From Desulfobacterales bacterium (GTDB taxonomy: Bacteria > Desulfobacterota > Desulfobacteria > Desulfobacterales > Desulfosarcinaceae): a stretch of DNA of 51,617 nt. The stretch is taken from NCBI GenBank assembly GCA_016218685.1, contig JACRDD010000039.1, forward strand, positions 1 through 51,617. The letters run 5' to 3'. A program made the translations under genes and the position numbers. Within the stretch, counting starts at the first letter, position 1. Each line of letters begins with the position of its first letter. Under the pieces are notes generated by a model that saw nothing but the letters and a program-made list of their open reading frames with translations, did no database searches and had not been told where the DNA came from. Positions 9,765 to 18,459 of the stretch are shown here, in pieces.

Positions 9765-11186
9765 ATGATCGATCAACTAGACCCGGTTCTGCTCGCAAGA
9801 GTCCAGTTCGCCTTCACCGTCTCCTTTCACATTCTCTTCCCGGCCTTCACCATCGGACTGGCCAGTTGGCTGGCCGTGGTGGAATGGCGTTGGCTGAAAA
9901 CCGGTAACGTGCTTTACCAGGAGATCTACCGCCAGTGGGTGAAAGTCTTTGCGGTCACCTTCGGCATGGGGGTGGTTTCGGGGGTGGTGCTCTCTTACCA
10001 GTTCGGCACCAACTGGTCGGTGTTCGCCGATCGGGTGGGCAATGTGCTCGGACCCCTGCTCGGCTACGAGGTGCTGACCGCCTTTTTCCTGGAGGCCTCC
10101 TTCCTGGGCATCATGCTCTTCGGCACCGGCCGGGTCGGCCCCAAGATGCATTTTGCCGCCACGGTCATCGTGGCCCTCGGCACCCTGATATCGGCCTTCT
10201 GGATTTTGTCGGCCAACAGTTGGATGCAAACCCCCCAGGGGTATCGCATCGGCGCCGAAGGGCTGTTCTACCCCACGAGCTGGATCGAGATCATTTTCAA
10301 TCCATCCTTTCCCTACCGCCTGTTCCACATGACGGTGGCCGCCTATCTCACCACCGCCTTCGTGGTGGCGGGCATGGGCGGGTACTATCTCCTGCGGCAA
10401 AAATTCGTACCCCATGCCCGCATCATTTTCGGCATGGGCATGCTGATGGCGGTCTTCGTGGCGCCGCTGCAATTGCTGCTGGGCGACATGCACGGCCTGA
10501 ACACCTTAGCGCACCAGCCGGCCAAGGTCGCCGCCATGGAGGGCCTGTGGGAGACCGAGCGGGGTGCGCCTCTGAAACTGTTCGGCCTGCCCGATCAGGC
10601 GGCCGAGGCGACGAAATACGCCATCGAAATTCCCAATCTGTCGAGCCTGATCCTCACCCACAAGTGGAACGGCGAAGTCAAGGGCCTCAAAGCGTGGCCC
10701 CCGGACGAGCGGCCGCCCGTGGCCCCGGTCTTCTGGTCGTTCCGGGTGATGGTGGGCCTGGGCATGCTCATGATTCTCACCGGCGTGTTCGCGGCGGTTC
10801 TCCACTGGCGCAAGCGGCTGTTCGACACCCGCTGGTTCCAGTGGTGGTGCCTGGCCATGACCCCCTCGGGATTCATCGCCTTGCTGGCCGGATGGTTCGT
10901 CACCGAAATCGGGCGGCAGCCCTACCTCGTGCACGGGGTCCTGCGCGCCGCCGAGGCGGCCTCCCCTGTCAACGCCAACCAGGTGGGGCTCTCCCTGATC
11001 GCCTTTGTGGCCGTCTATCTGCTGGTCTTCAGCGCGGGCGTCTACTACATCGCGCGCCTCGTGGCCAATGGGCCGCAGCCCGCCGCCGAGCCGGTTTACG
11101 GCGACCACGGCCTGGAAAAACCGGCCATCATCGCCAAAGGCAAGCATTCCAAACGCAAACGCACACCGGGAGGTCAGCATGTTTAA
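9765..11186 (+). CDS. cydA: cytochrome bd-type quinol oxidase subunit I (short Q-loop, CIO-like)
   Basis: This 473-aa polytopic protein is the quinol-oxidising haem subunit of cytochrome bd. His22 (SFHILFPAFTIG) and His188 (FHMT) fit the haem axial ligands. Glu102 and Glu110 fit the conserved acidic pair. Met329 in FWSFRVMVGLG fits the b558 methionine. The segment between His250 and Trp324 is short, which places it with the cyanide-insensitive (CIO) short-Q-loop class rather than the long-loop E. coli CydA of about 520 aa. It is followed by cydB with an 8-bp overlap. In an anaerobe this enzyme would scavenge or detoxify oxygen. Confidence 0.96.
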   Translation: MIDQLDPVLLARVQFAFTVSFHILFPAFTIGLASWLAVVEWRWLKTGNVLYQEIYRQWVKVFAVTFGMGVVSGVVLSYQFGTNWSVFADRVGNVLGPLLGYEVLTAFFLEASFLGIMLFGTGRVGPKMHFAATVIVALGTLISAFWILSANSWMQTPQGYRIGAEGLFYPTSWIEIIFNPSFPYRLFHMTVAAYLTTAFVVAGMGGYYLLRQKFVPHARIIFGMGMLMAVFVAPLQLLLGDMHGLNTLAHQPAKVAAMEGLWETERGAPLKLFGLPDQAAEATKYAIEIPNLSSLILTHKWNGEVKGLKAWPPDERPPVAPVFWSFRVMVGLGMLMILTGVFAAVLHWRKRLFDTRWFQWWCLAMTPSGFIALLAGWFVTEIGRQPYLVHGVLRAAEAASPVNANQVGLSLIAFVAVYLLVFSAGVYYIARLVANGPQPAAEPVYGDHGLEKPAIIAKGKHSKRKRTPGGQHV

Positions 11187-12198
11187 TCTTGGCGACATTT
11201 TGGATTTACCCCTGATCTGGTACGCGCTCATCGCCACCGCCATTTTTCTCTATGTGCTGCTGGATGGATTCGACCTGGGCATCGGCATCCTGTTCCCCTT
11301 TGCCCCTTCGGACAAGTGCCGGGACCGCATGATGTCCTCCATCGCCCCTTTCTGGGACGGCAACGAAACCTGGCTGGTGCTGGGCGGCGGCGGACTCTTT
11401 GCCGCTTTTCCACTGGCCTATGCCATCCTGATGCCTGCCTTTTACATGCCGGTGATCATCATGTTGCTGGGATTGATCCTGCGGGGCGTCTCGTTCGAGT
11501 TTCGCTTCAAAGCCCAGGGGCGCGCAAAAAGACTCTGGGACTACACCTTTCATTTCGGTTCCCTCATCGCCACTTTTGCCCAGGGCGCGGTGCTGGGCGG
11601 CTTCGTGCAGGGGGTGGCCGTATCGGGCCGCGGCTACGCGGGCGGCAGCCTGGACTGGCTGAGCGCCTTCAGCGTGATGACCGGTTTGGCGCTGGTATGC
11701 GGTTATGCTCTGATCGGTGCCACGTGGCTGATCATGAAGACCGAAGACGTCACCCAGGCGTGGGCGCGCAAATGCGCCGGGTACCTGTTCGGCTATGTGG
11801 CCTTTTTCATGGCGCTGGTGAGCGTCAGCATGCCGTTGATGAACGCGGCCATCAAGTCGCTGTGGTTCAGCCTGCCCAACTTCTTCTACCTGATGGTCAT
11901 GCCCCTGGCCTGCGTCGTGCTGTTTATCGTCTTATGGCGGGATCTGCACCGCGGACACGAATACCGTCCTTTTTTGGTCACCATCGGCGTCTTTTTGATG
12001 AACTATATCGGCCTGGGGGTAAGCATGTGGCCGTGGCTGGTTCCGTTCCAGGTCAGCTTTCGCAAGGCGGCCGCCGCGCCCGAATCCCAGTCGCTGTTGA
12101 TCGTGGGAACGGCGGTGCTGCTGCCCATCGTGCTGGGCTATACCGCCTACAGTTACTACATCTTCCGCGGCAAGAGCAGCCATGAGGCCCATTACTGA
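11179..12198 (+). CDS. cydB: cytochrome bd-type quinol oxidase subunit II
   Basis: This 339-aa polytopic partner of CydA begins MFNLGDILDLPLIWYALIA and contains the family blocks LLDGFDLGIGILFPF and WDGNETWLVLGGGGLFAAFP. I placed the start at 11179, inside the last codons of cydA, because it matches family N-termini and follows GGAGGTCAGC in the cydA 3' end. The frame is open further upstream, but that part has no family resemblance. The 17-bp overlap with the following 38-aa gene suggests translational coupling of the whole cyd operon. Confidence 0.96.
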   Translation: MFNLGDILDLPLIWYALIATAIFLYVLLDGFDLGIGILFPFAPSDKCRDRMMSSIAPFWDGNETWLVLGGGGLFAAFPLAYAILMPAFYMPVIIMLLGLILRGVSFEFRFKAQGRAKRLWDYTFHFGSLIATFAQGAVLGGFVQGVAVSGRGYAGGSLDWLSAFSVMTGLALVCGYALIGATWLIMKTEDVTQAWARKCAGYLFGYVAFFMALVSVSMPLMNAAIKSLWFSLPNFFYLMVMPLACVVLFIVLWRDLHRGHEYRPFLVTIGVFLMNYIGLGVSMWPWLVPFQVSFRKAAAAPESQSLLIVGTAVLLPIVLGYTAYSYYIFRGKSSHEAHY

Positions 12199-12298
12199 AA
12201 AGCAAAAACAGTGGTTGTGGTTTGTCGGGCTATGGTTCGCCGGGTTGGGCGCGGTAGCGGTTCTGGCATATACCGTTCGTTGGCTGATCCGGCTATAG
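12182..12298 (+). CDS. DUF2474-like 38-aa single-pass membrane protein of the cyd operon
   Basis: This small gene overlaps the end of cydB by 17 bp. It encodes 38 residues (MRPITEKQKQWLWFVGLWFA... to ...RWLIRL): a short basic N-terminus, one membrane helix and a basic C-terminal tail. This is the pattern of DUF2474/CydX-like accessory subunits found directly after short-Q-loop cydB genes, which stabilise the haem-containing oxidase. Assignment rests on position, size and the KQWLWFVGLW motif. It is too short for ordinary gene finders. Confidence 0.82.
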   Translation: MRPITEKQKQWLWFVGLWFAGLGAVAVLAYTVRWLIRL

Positions 12299-12362
12299 CC
12301 CCAATCGGCGGTAACTGCCGGGGCGCCAGGCCCTGGAGCCAGGGATCCGAAGGTCGCAAAAC

Positions 12363-12401
12363 AAAGAGGGCGGCGGGAGCGAAACCCGCCGCCCTCTTTT
12401 T
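12363..12401 (+). terminator. strong intrinsic terminator of the cyd operon
   Basis: A perfect 12-bp GC-rich stem (12366-12377 pairing with 12385-12396) encloses the loop AGCGAAA and is followed by TTTTT. It is 65 bp after the small cyd gene. The sequence between (12299-12362) can form two further hairpins, GCCCC...GGGGC and CCCTGG...CCAGGG, of no recognised riboswitch class. Confidence 0.92.
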
Positions 12402-12548
12402 GCGTGAAGTAGCATCGGGTCGTAAGTGTTGCCGCCCTTCGGTCGTCAGCCCATGGGATTATGGCAAGGGCAGGGTGGCGCTTCTTGATCTTCGACCGCG
12501 CCGCTTTAGTTTAAAACGCTTCATTCAATCGCGAGAAAGGAGAAAACC

Positions 12549-13070
12549 ATGATCGAACTAAGATCGCTCAAACCCGAGGCAATCCCCTCCGCCCTGGAGA
12601 TGGCCAAGCGGTATCGTCTGCTCAATGAGCCGGACGAGGCCGAGAGCATCTGCCTGGATATCCTGGCGGTGGATCCCGGTCACCAGGAGGCTTTGATCAC
12701 GAGGCTGTTGGCCTTGACGGACAAATTCGCCGGCGGCGCTTTATACCCGGCCTTCGAGCACGCCCGGGAGCTGGTGCCCCAGCTTAAATCTCCCTACTGC
12801 CAGGCCTACTACATGGGCCTCATTTTTGAGCGCCGGGCCAAGCTCCACCTCCGCAAGGGCGGTCCGGGCGCCGGGGTCATCGCCTATCAATGGTTCAGGC
12901 AGGCCCTGGAAGCCTTCGGTGCGGCCCTTGGCAGTTGCGATCCCGGCAACCAGGATGCCGTGTTGCGCTGGAACTCATGCGCCCGCATCCTCAACAGCCA
13001 TCCCGACGTGAAGCCGGATGAAGGCAACCAGGGCGAGATGCTGCTGGACGCTTACGATATGCCGCATTGA
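12549..13070 (+). CDS. TPR-like hypothetical protein
   Basis: This 173-aa, probably cytoplasmic helical protein starts at an ATG preceded by AAAGGAGAAAA. Residues 10-60 (AMEMAKRYRLLNEPDEAESICLDILAVDPGHQEAL-like pattern) form a recognisable tetratricopeptide pair. A second helical region contains AYYMGLIFERRAKLHL and FRQALEAFGAALG. TPR folds mediate protein-protein contacts; no partner is evident. It stands alone between the cyd terminator and the convergent sdhB, from which it is separated by 12 bp. Confidence 0.8.
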   Translation: MIELRSLKPEAIPSALEMAKRYRLLNEPDEAESICLDILAVDPGHQEALITRLLALTDKFAGGALYPAFEHARELVPQLKSPYCQAYYMGLIFERRAKLHLRKGGPGAGVIAYQWFRQALEAFGAALGSCDPGNQDAVLRWNSCARILNSHPDVKPDEGNQGEMLLDAYDMPH

Positions 13071-13082
13071 ATTGGGACGCGC

Positions 13083-13805
13083 TTACGCTTTGCCCTCGGC
13101 CCGATGTTTCTCGATCATCTTCTTGGTCTGGTTGATGCGTTTGGTCACCAGGATGGACCGTGGACACGCCTGGGTGCACTTGAAGTGGTTCTGACAGGGC
13201 CAGACGCCGTCGGGATGGTCCAGGACGGGCAAGCGTGATTCAAAGCCGCGGTCGCGGGTATCGGCCAGGAAGCGGAAGGCCTGGGCGATGGCCGCCGGCC
13301 CGATAAAGGCCGGGTTTTCGGCCATGACCGGACAGGCTGAGTAGCAGGAGGCACACAGGATACAGTTGGTGGCATCGTCGAAAGCCATGCGCTCTTCCTG
13401 GGACTGCGGGCGCTCCTTTTCGGCCACGGGTTCATCGTTGATCAAAAACGGCTGCACGGCGCGGTACTTTTCGAAGAAATCCTTTTGATCCACAATCAGG
13501 TCGCGCTGCACCGGCAGGTAGCGCAGGGGTTCGACGGTGACCGTGTCGCCATCCTGCTTAACCACATCCTTGACCAGCGTCTTGCAGGCCAGCCCGTCCT
13601 TGCCGTTGATGCGCATGGCGTCCGAGCCGCACACGCCGTGGGCGCAGCTTTTGCGGAAAGCCAGGCTGCCGTCCTGGAAACGCTTGACCTGCATCAGGGC
13701 GTCGAGGAGGCGTTCGTTGGGATTGGCCTCGACACTGTACTCCTGGAAGTAGGGCGCCGGGTCGCTTTCCGGGTTGTATCGCTGTATTTTCAGGATGATC
13801 TTCAT
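13083..13805 (-). CDS. sdhB: succinate dehydrogenase/fumarate reductase iron-sulfur subunit
   Basis: This 240-aa electron-transfer subunit passes electrons between the flavoprotein and quinone. The N-terminal [2Fe-2S] site is CAHGVCGSDAMRINGKDGLAC. The C-terminal ferredoxin-like part has CILCASCYSACP and a second set in CQNHFKCTQACPRSI, giving the [4Fe-4S] and [3Fe-4S] ligands. Length is normal. It lies 30 bp downstream of the flavoprotein gene. No SdhC/SdhD anchor gene is next to it, so the membrane link must be encoded elsewhere or absent. Confidence 0.95.
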   Translation of the reverse strand: MKIILKIQRYNPESDPAPYFQEYSVEANPNERLLDALMQVKRFQDGSLAFRKSCAHGVCGSDAMRINGKDGLACKTLVKDVVKQDGDTVTVEPLRYLPVQRDLIVDQKDFFEKYRAVQPFLINDEPVAEKERPQSQEERMAFDDATNCILCASCYSACPVMAENPAFIGPAAIAQAFRFLADTRDRGFESRLPVLDHPDGVWPCQNHFKCTQACPRSILVTKRINQTKKMIEKHRAEGKA

Positions 13806-13835
13806 GATCGGCTCCTTTATATCAATGGATGGTTT

Positions 13836-15572
13836 TCAATAGGTCCGGGGTTTGGGTGGCCAGATGGAGGTGTCCACCGCTTTATAGTCCAGGCGCACCT
13901 TATCCCCTTCCAGATAGGCCAGGGTGTGTTTGAGCCACTGGGTGTCGTCGCGCCCGGGGAAGTCTTCCCGGCTGTGGGCGCCGCGGCTCTCCTGCCGGTT
14001 GAGGGCCGAGACGGCGGTGATCAAGGCCAAGTCCAGCAGGTTGCGCAGTTCGATGAGCTCCAGCAGGTCGGTATTGAACGGTTTGCTGCGGTCCTGGACC
14101 CGCACGCTCTGGTAGCGCCGGCGCAGCGCCTGGACCTGGTCGATGGCCGCCTGCATCTCCTTGGCATTGCGGTAGATGCCCACCTTTTCCATCATGCCGG
14201 TCTGCATCTCCTCCATGATGTGACCGCCGTGGGGACCGGTTTGGCCGTCGGTAAGGCGCCCGATCCATGCCCGCGCCGGGTCGGCCGCACTTGTGGGGAC
14301 TTGAGGCGGGTCGGCCTGTTTCACATAGTCGCCGATGTGCCGGCCGGCCCGGCGGCCGAAAACCACCAGATCGAGCAAACTGTTGGTGCCCAGGCGGTTG
14401 GCGCCGTGCACCGACACGCAGGCGCACTCTCCGGCGGCGTAGAGCCCGTTGACGAGCGTGCCTTTGTCGTCCAGCACCACCCGGCCGTGCACGTCCGTGG
14501 GAATACCGCCCATGGCGTAGTGGGCCGTGGGCAGGACCGGAATGGGGCTGTCGGCCGGGTCGATGCCCAGGTAGGTTTTGCAAAAGCTGGTGATATCGGG
14601 CAGTTTACTCATCAAGGTGGCTTTGCCCAGGCCGGTGGCGTCCAGATAGACGTAGTCGTCGATCTTGCGGTCGCCGCGGATGCCTTTACCGGCGCGCACT
14701 TCGGTCATGATGGAGCGGGCCACGATGTCCCGCGGAGCCAGGTCCAGCAGGGTGGGCGTGTAGCGCGCCATGAAGCGTTCGCCGTCGCGGTTGCGCAAGA
14801 TGCCGCCTTCGCCGCGCACGGCCTCGGAGATGAGGATGCCCAGCCCCATGATGCCCGTGGGATGGAACTGGTAGAACTCCATATCTTCCAGGGGGATTCC
14901 CCGCCGGGCGCATACGGCCGGACCGTCGCCGGTGTTGGCATAGGCATTGGAAGTGATCTTGAAGATGCGCCCGAATCCGCCGGTGGCAAACAGCACGGCC
15001 TTGGCGGCGAAGATATGCAACTCGCCAGTGGCCAACTCCACGGCCACCAGCCCCTTGCAGGTGGTGCCGTCCAGGATCAGATCCACGACCTGGAACTCAT
15101 CGAAAAAGGCCACCTTGTTTTTAATGCACTGCTGGTAGAGGGTCTGCAGGATCATGTGGCCGGTGCGATCGGCCGCATAGCACGCCCGACGCACCGGCCC
15201 CTCGCCGAAGTTGCGGGTATGGCCGCCGAAACGGCGCTGGTCGATGCGACCGGCCGGCGTGCGGTTGAAGGGCAAACCACGGTTTTCCAGATCGTATACC
15301 GCCTGAATGGCCTCCTCGGCCAGGATTTTAGCCGCCTGCTGGTCCACCAGGTAGTCGCCGCCCTTGATCGTGTCGAAGGCGTGCCATTCGGGTTTGTCCT
15401 CTTCCACGTTGCCCAGGGCGGCGCTGATGCCTCCCTGGGCGGCGCCGGTGTGGCTGCGGATGGGATAGAGCTTGGAGAGCACGGCGGTCTTGGCGCGCTG
15501 GCTGGCCTCCAAAGCGGCGTAGAGCCCGGCGCCGCCGGAGCCGACAATAATGGCGTCGTAGTGATGATACAC
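13836..15572 (-). CDS. sdhA: succinate dehydrogenase/fumarate reductase flavoprotein subunit
   Basis: This 578-aa catalytic FAD subunit interconverts succinate and fumarate. It has the N-terminal FAD fold [11 protein letters not shown], the covalent-FAD histidine region [10 protein letters not shown], the substrate-loop motif FHPTGI, and RGEGGIL and [12 protein letters not shown] in canonical order. The start codon is GTG at 15572, preceded by GGGAGGT. The gene order flavoprotein then Fe-S subunit is usual, but the anchor subunits that normally precede are missing. Upstream on the same strand is a HAMP sensor rather than sdhC. Confidence 0.95.
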   Translation of the reverse strand: MYHHYDAIIVGSGGAGLYAALEASQRAKTAVLSKLYPIRSHTGAAQGGISAALGNVEEDKPEWHAFDTIKGGDYLVDQQAAKILAEEAIQAVYDLENRGLPFNRTPAGRIDQRRFGGHTRNFGEGPVRRACYAADRTGHMILQTLYQQCIKNKVAFFDEFQVVDLILDGTTCKGLVAVELATGELHIFAAKAVLFATGGFGRIFKITSNAYANTGDGPAVCARRGIPLEDMEFYQFHPTGIMGLGILISEAVRGEGGILRNRDGERFMARYTPTLLDLAPRDIVARSIMTEVRAGKGIRGDRKIDDYVYLDATGLGKATLMSKLPDITSFCKTYLGIDPADSPIPVLPTAHYAMGGIPTDVHGRVVLDDKGTLVNGLYAAGECACVSVHGANRLGTNSLLDLVVFGRRAGRHIGDYVKQADPPQVPTSAADPARAWIGRLTDGQTGPHGGHIMEEMQTGMMEKVGIYRNAKEMQAAIDQVQALRRRYQSVRVQDRSKPFNTDLLELIELRNLLDLALITAVSALNRQESRGAHSREDFPGRDDTQWLKHTLAYLEGDKVRLDYKAVDTSIWPPKPRTY

Positions 15573-15604
15573 GTTCTACCTCCCTGCGGTTATGGGTTGG
15601 GGTA

Positions 15605-15631
15605 GCCGGGCCGACCTTGGCCTGGCCCGGC
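15605..15631. other. GC-rich hairpin between sensor gene and sdhA
   Basis: GCCGGGCC (15605-15612) pairs perfectly with GGCCCGGC (15624-15631) around an 11-nt loop. It lies between the end of the HAMP sensor gene (15660) and the start of sdhA (15572). No T-run follows on the minus strand, so it is not a classical intrinsic terminator. Partial termination or mRNA processing is possible. Confidence 0.5.
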
Positions 15632-15659
15632 AGGTCTCTTTATGCACCCGGTCGCATGC

Positions 15660-16748
15660 TTAGCTTGGCAGGACGCTTTTTTTCGACAGAAGATCGCCAT
15701 ACAGCTTCACACCGCATTCGGGGCAAAGGCCGTGGGAGAAGCGCGCGCCGGTGTGCAGGGAGACGAATTGCTCCACCTGCTGCCAGTAGCCCTGGTCGTT
15801 GCGGATCTTCTTGCACGAACAGCAGATGGGCAACAGGCCGCTGAGCACCTGGAGCTTTTCCAGGGCGGTTTCGAGCTCCCGGGTGCGCTCCTGGACGCGC
15901 GTCTCCAGGTTATCCCGGGAGTCGCGCAACTCTTCGATGGCTTCCTGGGCCTTGCGGCGCATTTGTCCCAATTCGGCGCTCATGGTGTCGAAGGCATCGA
16001 CCAGGTCGTCGAATTCGTCGAAGCCGCGGTTTTCGTTTTTGGGTTCGTAACGCCCCATGGCCAGGTGGCGGCAGCGCGTGATCAGCGCATCGATGCGGAC
16101 GGTCAGGCCCCGGGAGAGATAGAAGGCGAACAGCAGGGCCAGCAGCAGGGAGGAGAGCAGCGATACCAGGCCAGTGAGGCGCAGTTGGGAAAGTTTGTTG
16201 TCCACTTCGTCGGCGCGCATGTCGATGCCCACCAGGTAGCGGCCCTCGCCGTTGCGCAAGGGGGCATAGCCCGAGAGAAAGACGCCCCACTCGTCGCGGT
16301 AGGGCTTGTCGTCCACCGACGGCGTATGGAATCCGGTTTGCATCCGGTCGGGCGCATCCGCATACTCGCGGCCCGGCAGAGCCTGCTTGTCGGTTTCATC
16401 GGAATCGACCACGAAGGCGATGCGCTCGCCCTCTTTGCGCATGATGAAGAGAAAGGCGATGTCCGGGTTGGCGCGCCGCAGGCGGCGCAGCTTATCCAGA
16501 GTCGCCTGGTAGATCTCCTTTTGAACGTCGGCTTCGGAGCGCACGACTTCCAGGTCCCGGGCATCGATGCTCTGGCTCAGAAGCGCGGCGCTGTTCTGCA
16601 GGCGCGAGCGCAGGCTCTGCATCAGGCTCTGGATGGCGTTGTAGTAGAAGAAGGTGCCGATGCTGCCGGACACCAGCAGCACGGCCAGAAAATGGCTGAT
16701 AAACAGCTTGGGGCCGAACCGCAGGCGAATGCGCGAAGGAGAAGACAT
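15660..16748 (-). CDS. membrane HAMP sensor with coiled coil and Cys-rich C-terminal module
   Basis: This 362-aa protein has a first membrane helix at about 14-36, a periplasmic cache-like sensor (about 37-190), a second helix (about 192-212), a HAMP domain with a long coiled coil (to about 295), and a C-terminal module LSGLLPICCSCKKIR ... HGLCPEC. Its four Cys (CxxC ... CxxC) suggest a zinc or metal ribbon. The same tail is familiar at the end of deltaproteobacterial response regulators and sensors. There is no kinase, GGDEF or MCP domain, so the output is unknown. It lies upstream of sdhA on the same strand. Confidence 0.85.
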   Translation of the reverse strand: MSSPSRIRLRFGPKLFISHFLAVLLVSGSIGTFFYYNAIQSLMQSLRSRLQNSAALLSQSIDARDLEVVRSEADVQKEIYQATLDKLRRLRRANPDIAFLFIMRKEGERIAFVVDSDETDKQALPGREYADAPDRMQTGFHTPSVDDKPYRDEWGVFLSGYAPLRNGEGRYLVGIDMRADEVDNKLSQLRLTGLVSLLSSLLLALLFAFYLSRGLTVRIDALITRCRHLAMGRYEPKNENRGFDEFDDLVDAFDTMSAELGQMRRKAQEAIEELRDSRDNLETRVQERTRELETALEKLQVLSGLLPICCSCKKIRNDQGYWQQVEQFVSLHTGARFSHGLCPECGVKLYGDLLSKKSVLPS

Positions 16749-16897
16749 GTGGGCACCTTACTTTCTATTTCGTAGTAGGGCGTCGATGCAGGTTTGCTCG
16801 ATGTGTTTCTATGGAAAGGCAGCGTTCGGTTTTGCAGGGTCGGCCGGTGGCGCATCTCCAGCCGACCCCTCTATATCCGCTTCACGCGGCAGCAGCA

Positions 16898-17449
16898 TTA
16901 CTCGCCTTGGTAGGCGCGAAGCTCCTTATACCCTTCCGGATTGACTTTGATGTCGGCGTTATATTCATCGATGGCTTTTTGATAGAGCGCTGCTTCCATG
17001 GCGGGCGCCGCCACCTTTGGATCCAACTCAAGATAGGTGCACCCCTTGATCGCCTCTTGGGCTTCCTGTGCCGTCATTGGGAGAAAGCCGGAGGTGCGTG
17101 CCCGCCATACCCCCATAGCGATGCCTTGTTTGAGGAAGTAGCGCTTTCCGGCTTGAAAATCGAAATGCGCCACCCCTGTGTTCTCGGTGGCTGCGACAAC
17201 GTAGTGCGGTCCTGGTTGGACTTTGGCTACGATATAGGTTTTGCCTTGGGTTTCCCCGATCAACTTACCATCGACATAGTTCCAGAATACAATGGCGCTG
17301 CCTACCCAGGCATCGCGTACAATCACCAGCAGCGCCGAATCCGGGGCCGGAGTGAGCGGTGGTGCTTGTTCGGGTTTGAGCATTTGAGTAGTGGCACAAC
17401 CGGTAACAAGCGCGATCCAAATCATCACCAACACGACGACACGTTTCAT
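16898..17449 (-). CDS. DUF2846-like outer-membrane lipoprotein
   Basis: This 183-aa protein has a signal peptide ending in the lipobox LVTGC (Cys18). The body resembles DUF2846 proteins: a beta-rich region with WNYVDGKLIGETQGKTYI and GPHYVVAATENTG. Its role is unknown; such proteins are found on the periplasmic face of the outer membrane. AAGGAGAAGG precedes the ATG. It is a single gene, with 148 bp on one side and 189 bp on the other without recognisable features. Confidence 0.85.
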   Translation of the reverse strand: MKRVVVLVMIWIALVTGCATTQMLKPEQAPPLTPAPDSALLVIVRDAWVGSAIVFWNYVDGKLIGETQGKTYIVAKVQPGPHYVVAATENTGVAHFDFQAGKRYFLKQGIAMGVWRARTSGFLPMTAQEAQEAIKGCTYLELDPKVAAPAMEAALYQKAIDEYNADIKVNPEGYKELRAYQGE

Positions 17450-17638
17450 TCCTTCTCCTTAAATTATTGGGTTACGGGTGACGTCCACAAGACTCCAACC
17501 TTATAATGGCAGGAGTAATTGCCAGGAGAGAACTTTTTCGCATCAATCTCCGATAGTCGAACCGGGATAGCTATGGTTTCCGGCGATGCCAATGATGCCG
17601 GGATATGTCTCGAAATCCGGTGCATGCCCACTCTTCTA

Positions 17639-18448
17639 TCACGCCGGCGATGCCAAAGTCTTCAAAAAATCGACCACGGCCCGGTTGCACGCCTCGGGCT
17701 GTTCGACCAGGATCTGATGGCCGCCGCCGGGGATCGCAACCATGCGGGCGTTGGGAATGCGCGCGGCCAGGATTTCCGAATTGCCTGGCGGGATCAAAAC
17801 ATCGCCCGTACTAGCCACTACCAGCGTGGGGGCTTGGATCGCCGGCAGACGGTCATAGACATCGAAGTCCTGAATCGCCTTGAATTGACGGGAGAGAATC
17901 TTCGCATCCGCCGGATATTTCATGGAGACCGTCGCATAGGTTTGCGCGCAGGCCAAATTTGTCTTCAATGTTTCAGCATCGAAGAAGGCCGGCAGGGCCA
18001 TGATCCGGGATTCCGGGCTGCCCACGGTCACCATCTCGCCGACCAGCCGGGCGATCTCCGTGGACGGCCGCACCTGGTGCGGGCCGCCGCAATGGCTGAC
18101 CACCAGCACCAGGCCCTTGACCCGCTGGGGATGGTCCAGGGCCAATTGCTGGGCGATCATGCCGCCCATGGAAACGCCCATGACATGCGTCTGGGGGATG
18201 GCCAGGGCATCCAGCAGGCCGACGGTGTCGTCGGCCATGTCCCGGATGGTGAAGTCGCCCCCCGGGTCGCCGGAGCGGCCGATGCCCCGGTTGTCGAAGA
18301 CGATCACCCGGAAATGCTTGGAGAACTCGGGCAACTGCGCGTACCAATGGTCGGCATTGCTGCCCAGTCCGCGGATCAGGACCAGGGGGAAGCCCTGGCC
18401 GTGGGATTCGTAATAGATGGGTTGGCCGTTCACGTTGGCTTCGGGCAT
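17639..18448 (-). CDS. alpha/beta-fold hydrolase
   Basis: This 269-aa hydrolase has an oxyanion-hole region (LIRGLGSNADHW), the nucleophile elbow GVSMGG (Ser), the acid in STGDVLIPPG (Asp) and a His in GGGHQ near the C-terminus. The sequence is of the 3-oxoadipate enol-lactonase/haloperoxidase-like group, for which substrate cannot be predicted. The stop of the beta-helix lipoprotein gene lies 11 bp upstream on the same strand, so the two may be co-transcribed. Confidence 0.92.
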   Translation of the reverse strand: MPEANVNGQPIYYESHGQGFPLVLIRGLGSNADHWYAQLPEFSKHFRVIVFDNRGIGRSGDPGGDFTIRDMADDTVGLLDALAIPQTHVMGVSMGGMIAQQLALDHPQRVKGLVLVVSHCGGPHQVRPSTEIARLVGEMVTVGSPESRIMALPAFFDAETLKTNLACAQTYATVSMKYPADAKILSRQFKAIQDFDVYDRLPAIQAPTLVVASTGDVLIPPGNSEILAARIPNARMVAIPGGGHQILVEQPEACNRAVVDFLKTLASPA

Positions 18449-18459
18449 AAATTTATCCT

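Noticed and set aside
12299..12400. GEMM-like (cyclic-di-GMP) or other known riboswitch after cydAB
   Set aside because: Only a short GGTCGCAAAAC resemblance; the conserved core and paired stems are not present and it lies 3' of the operon.
13485..15605. Very long open frame on the plus strand opposite sdhA/sdhB
   Set aside because: Its translation has no domain pattern and is His/Gly/Val-rich, typical of antisense frames in GC-rich genes; the minus strand encodes well-conserved SdhA and SdhB.
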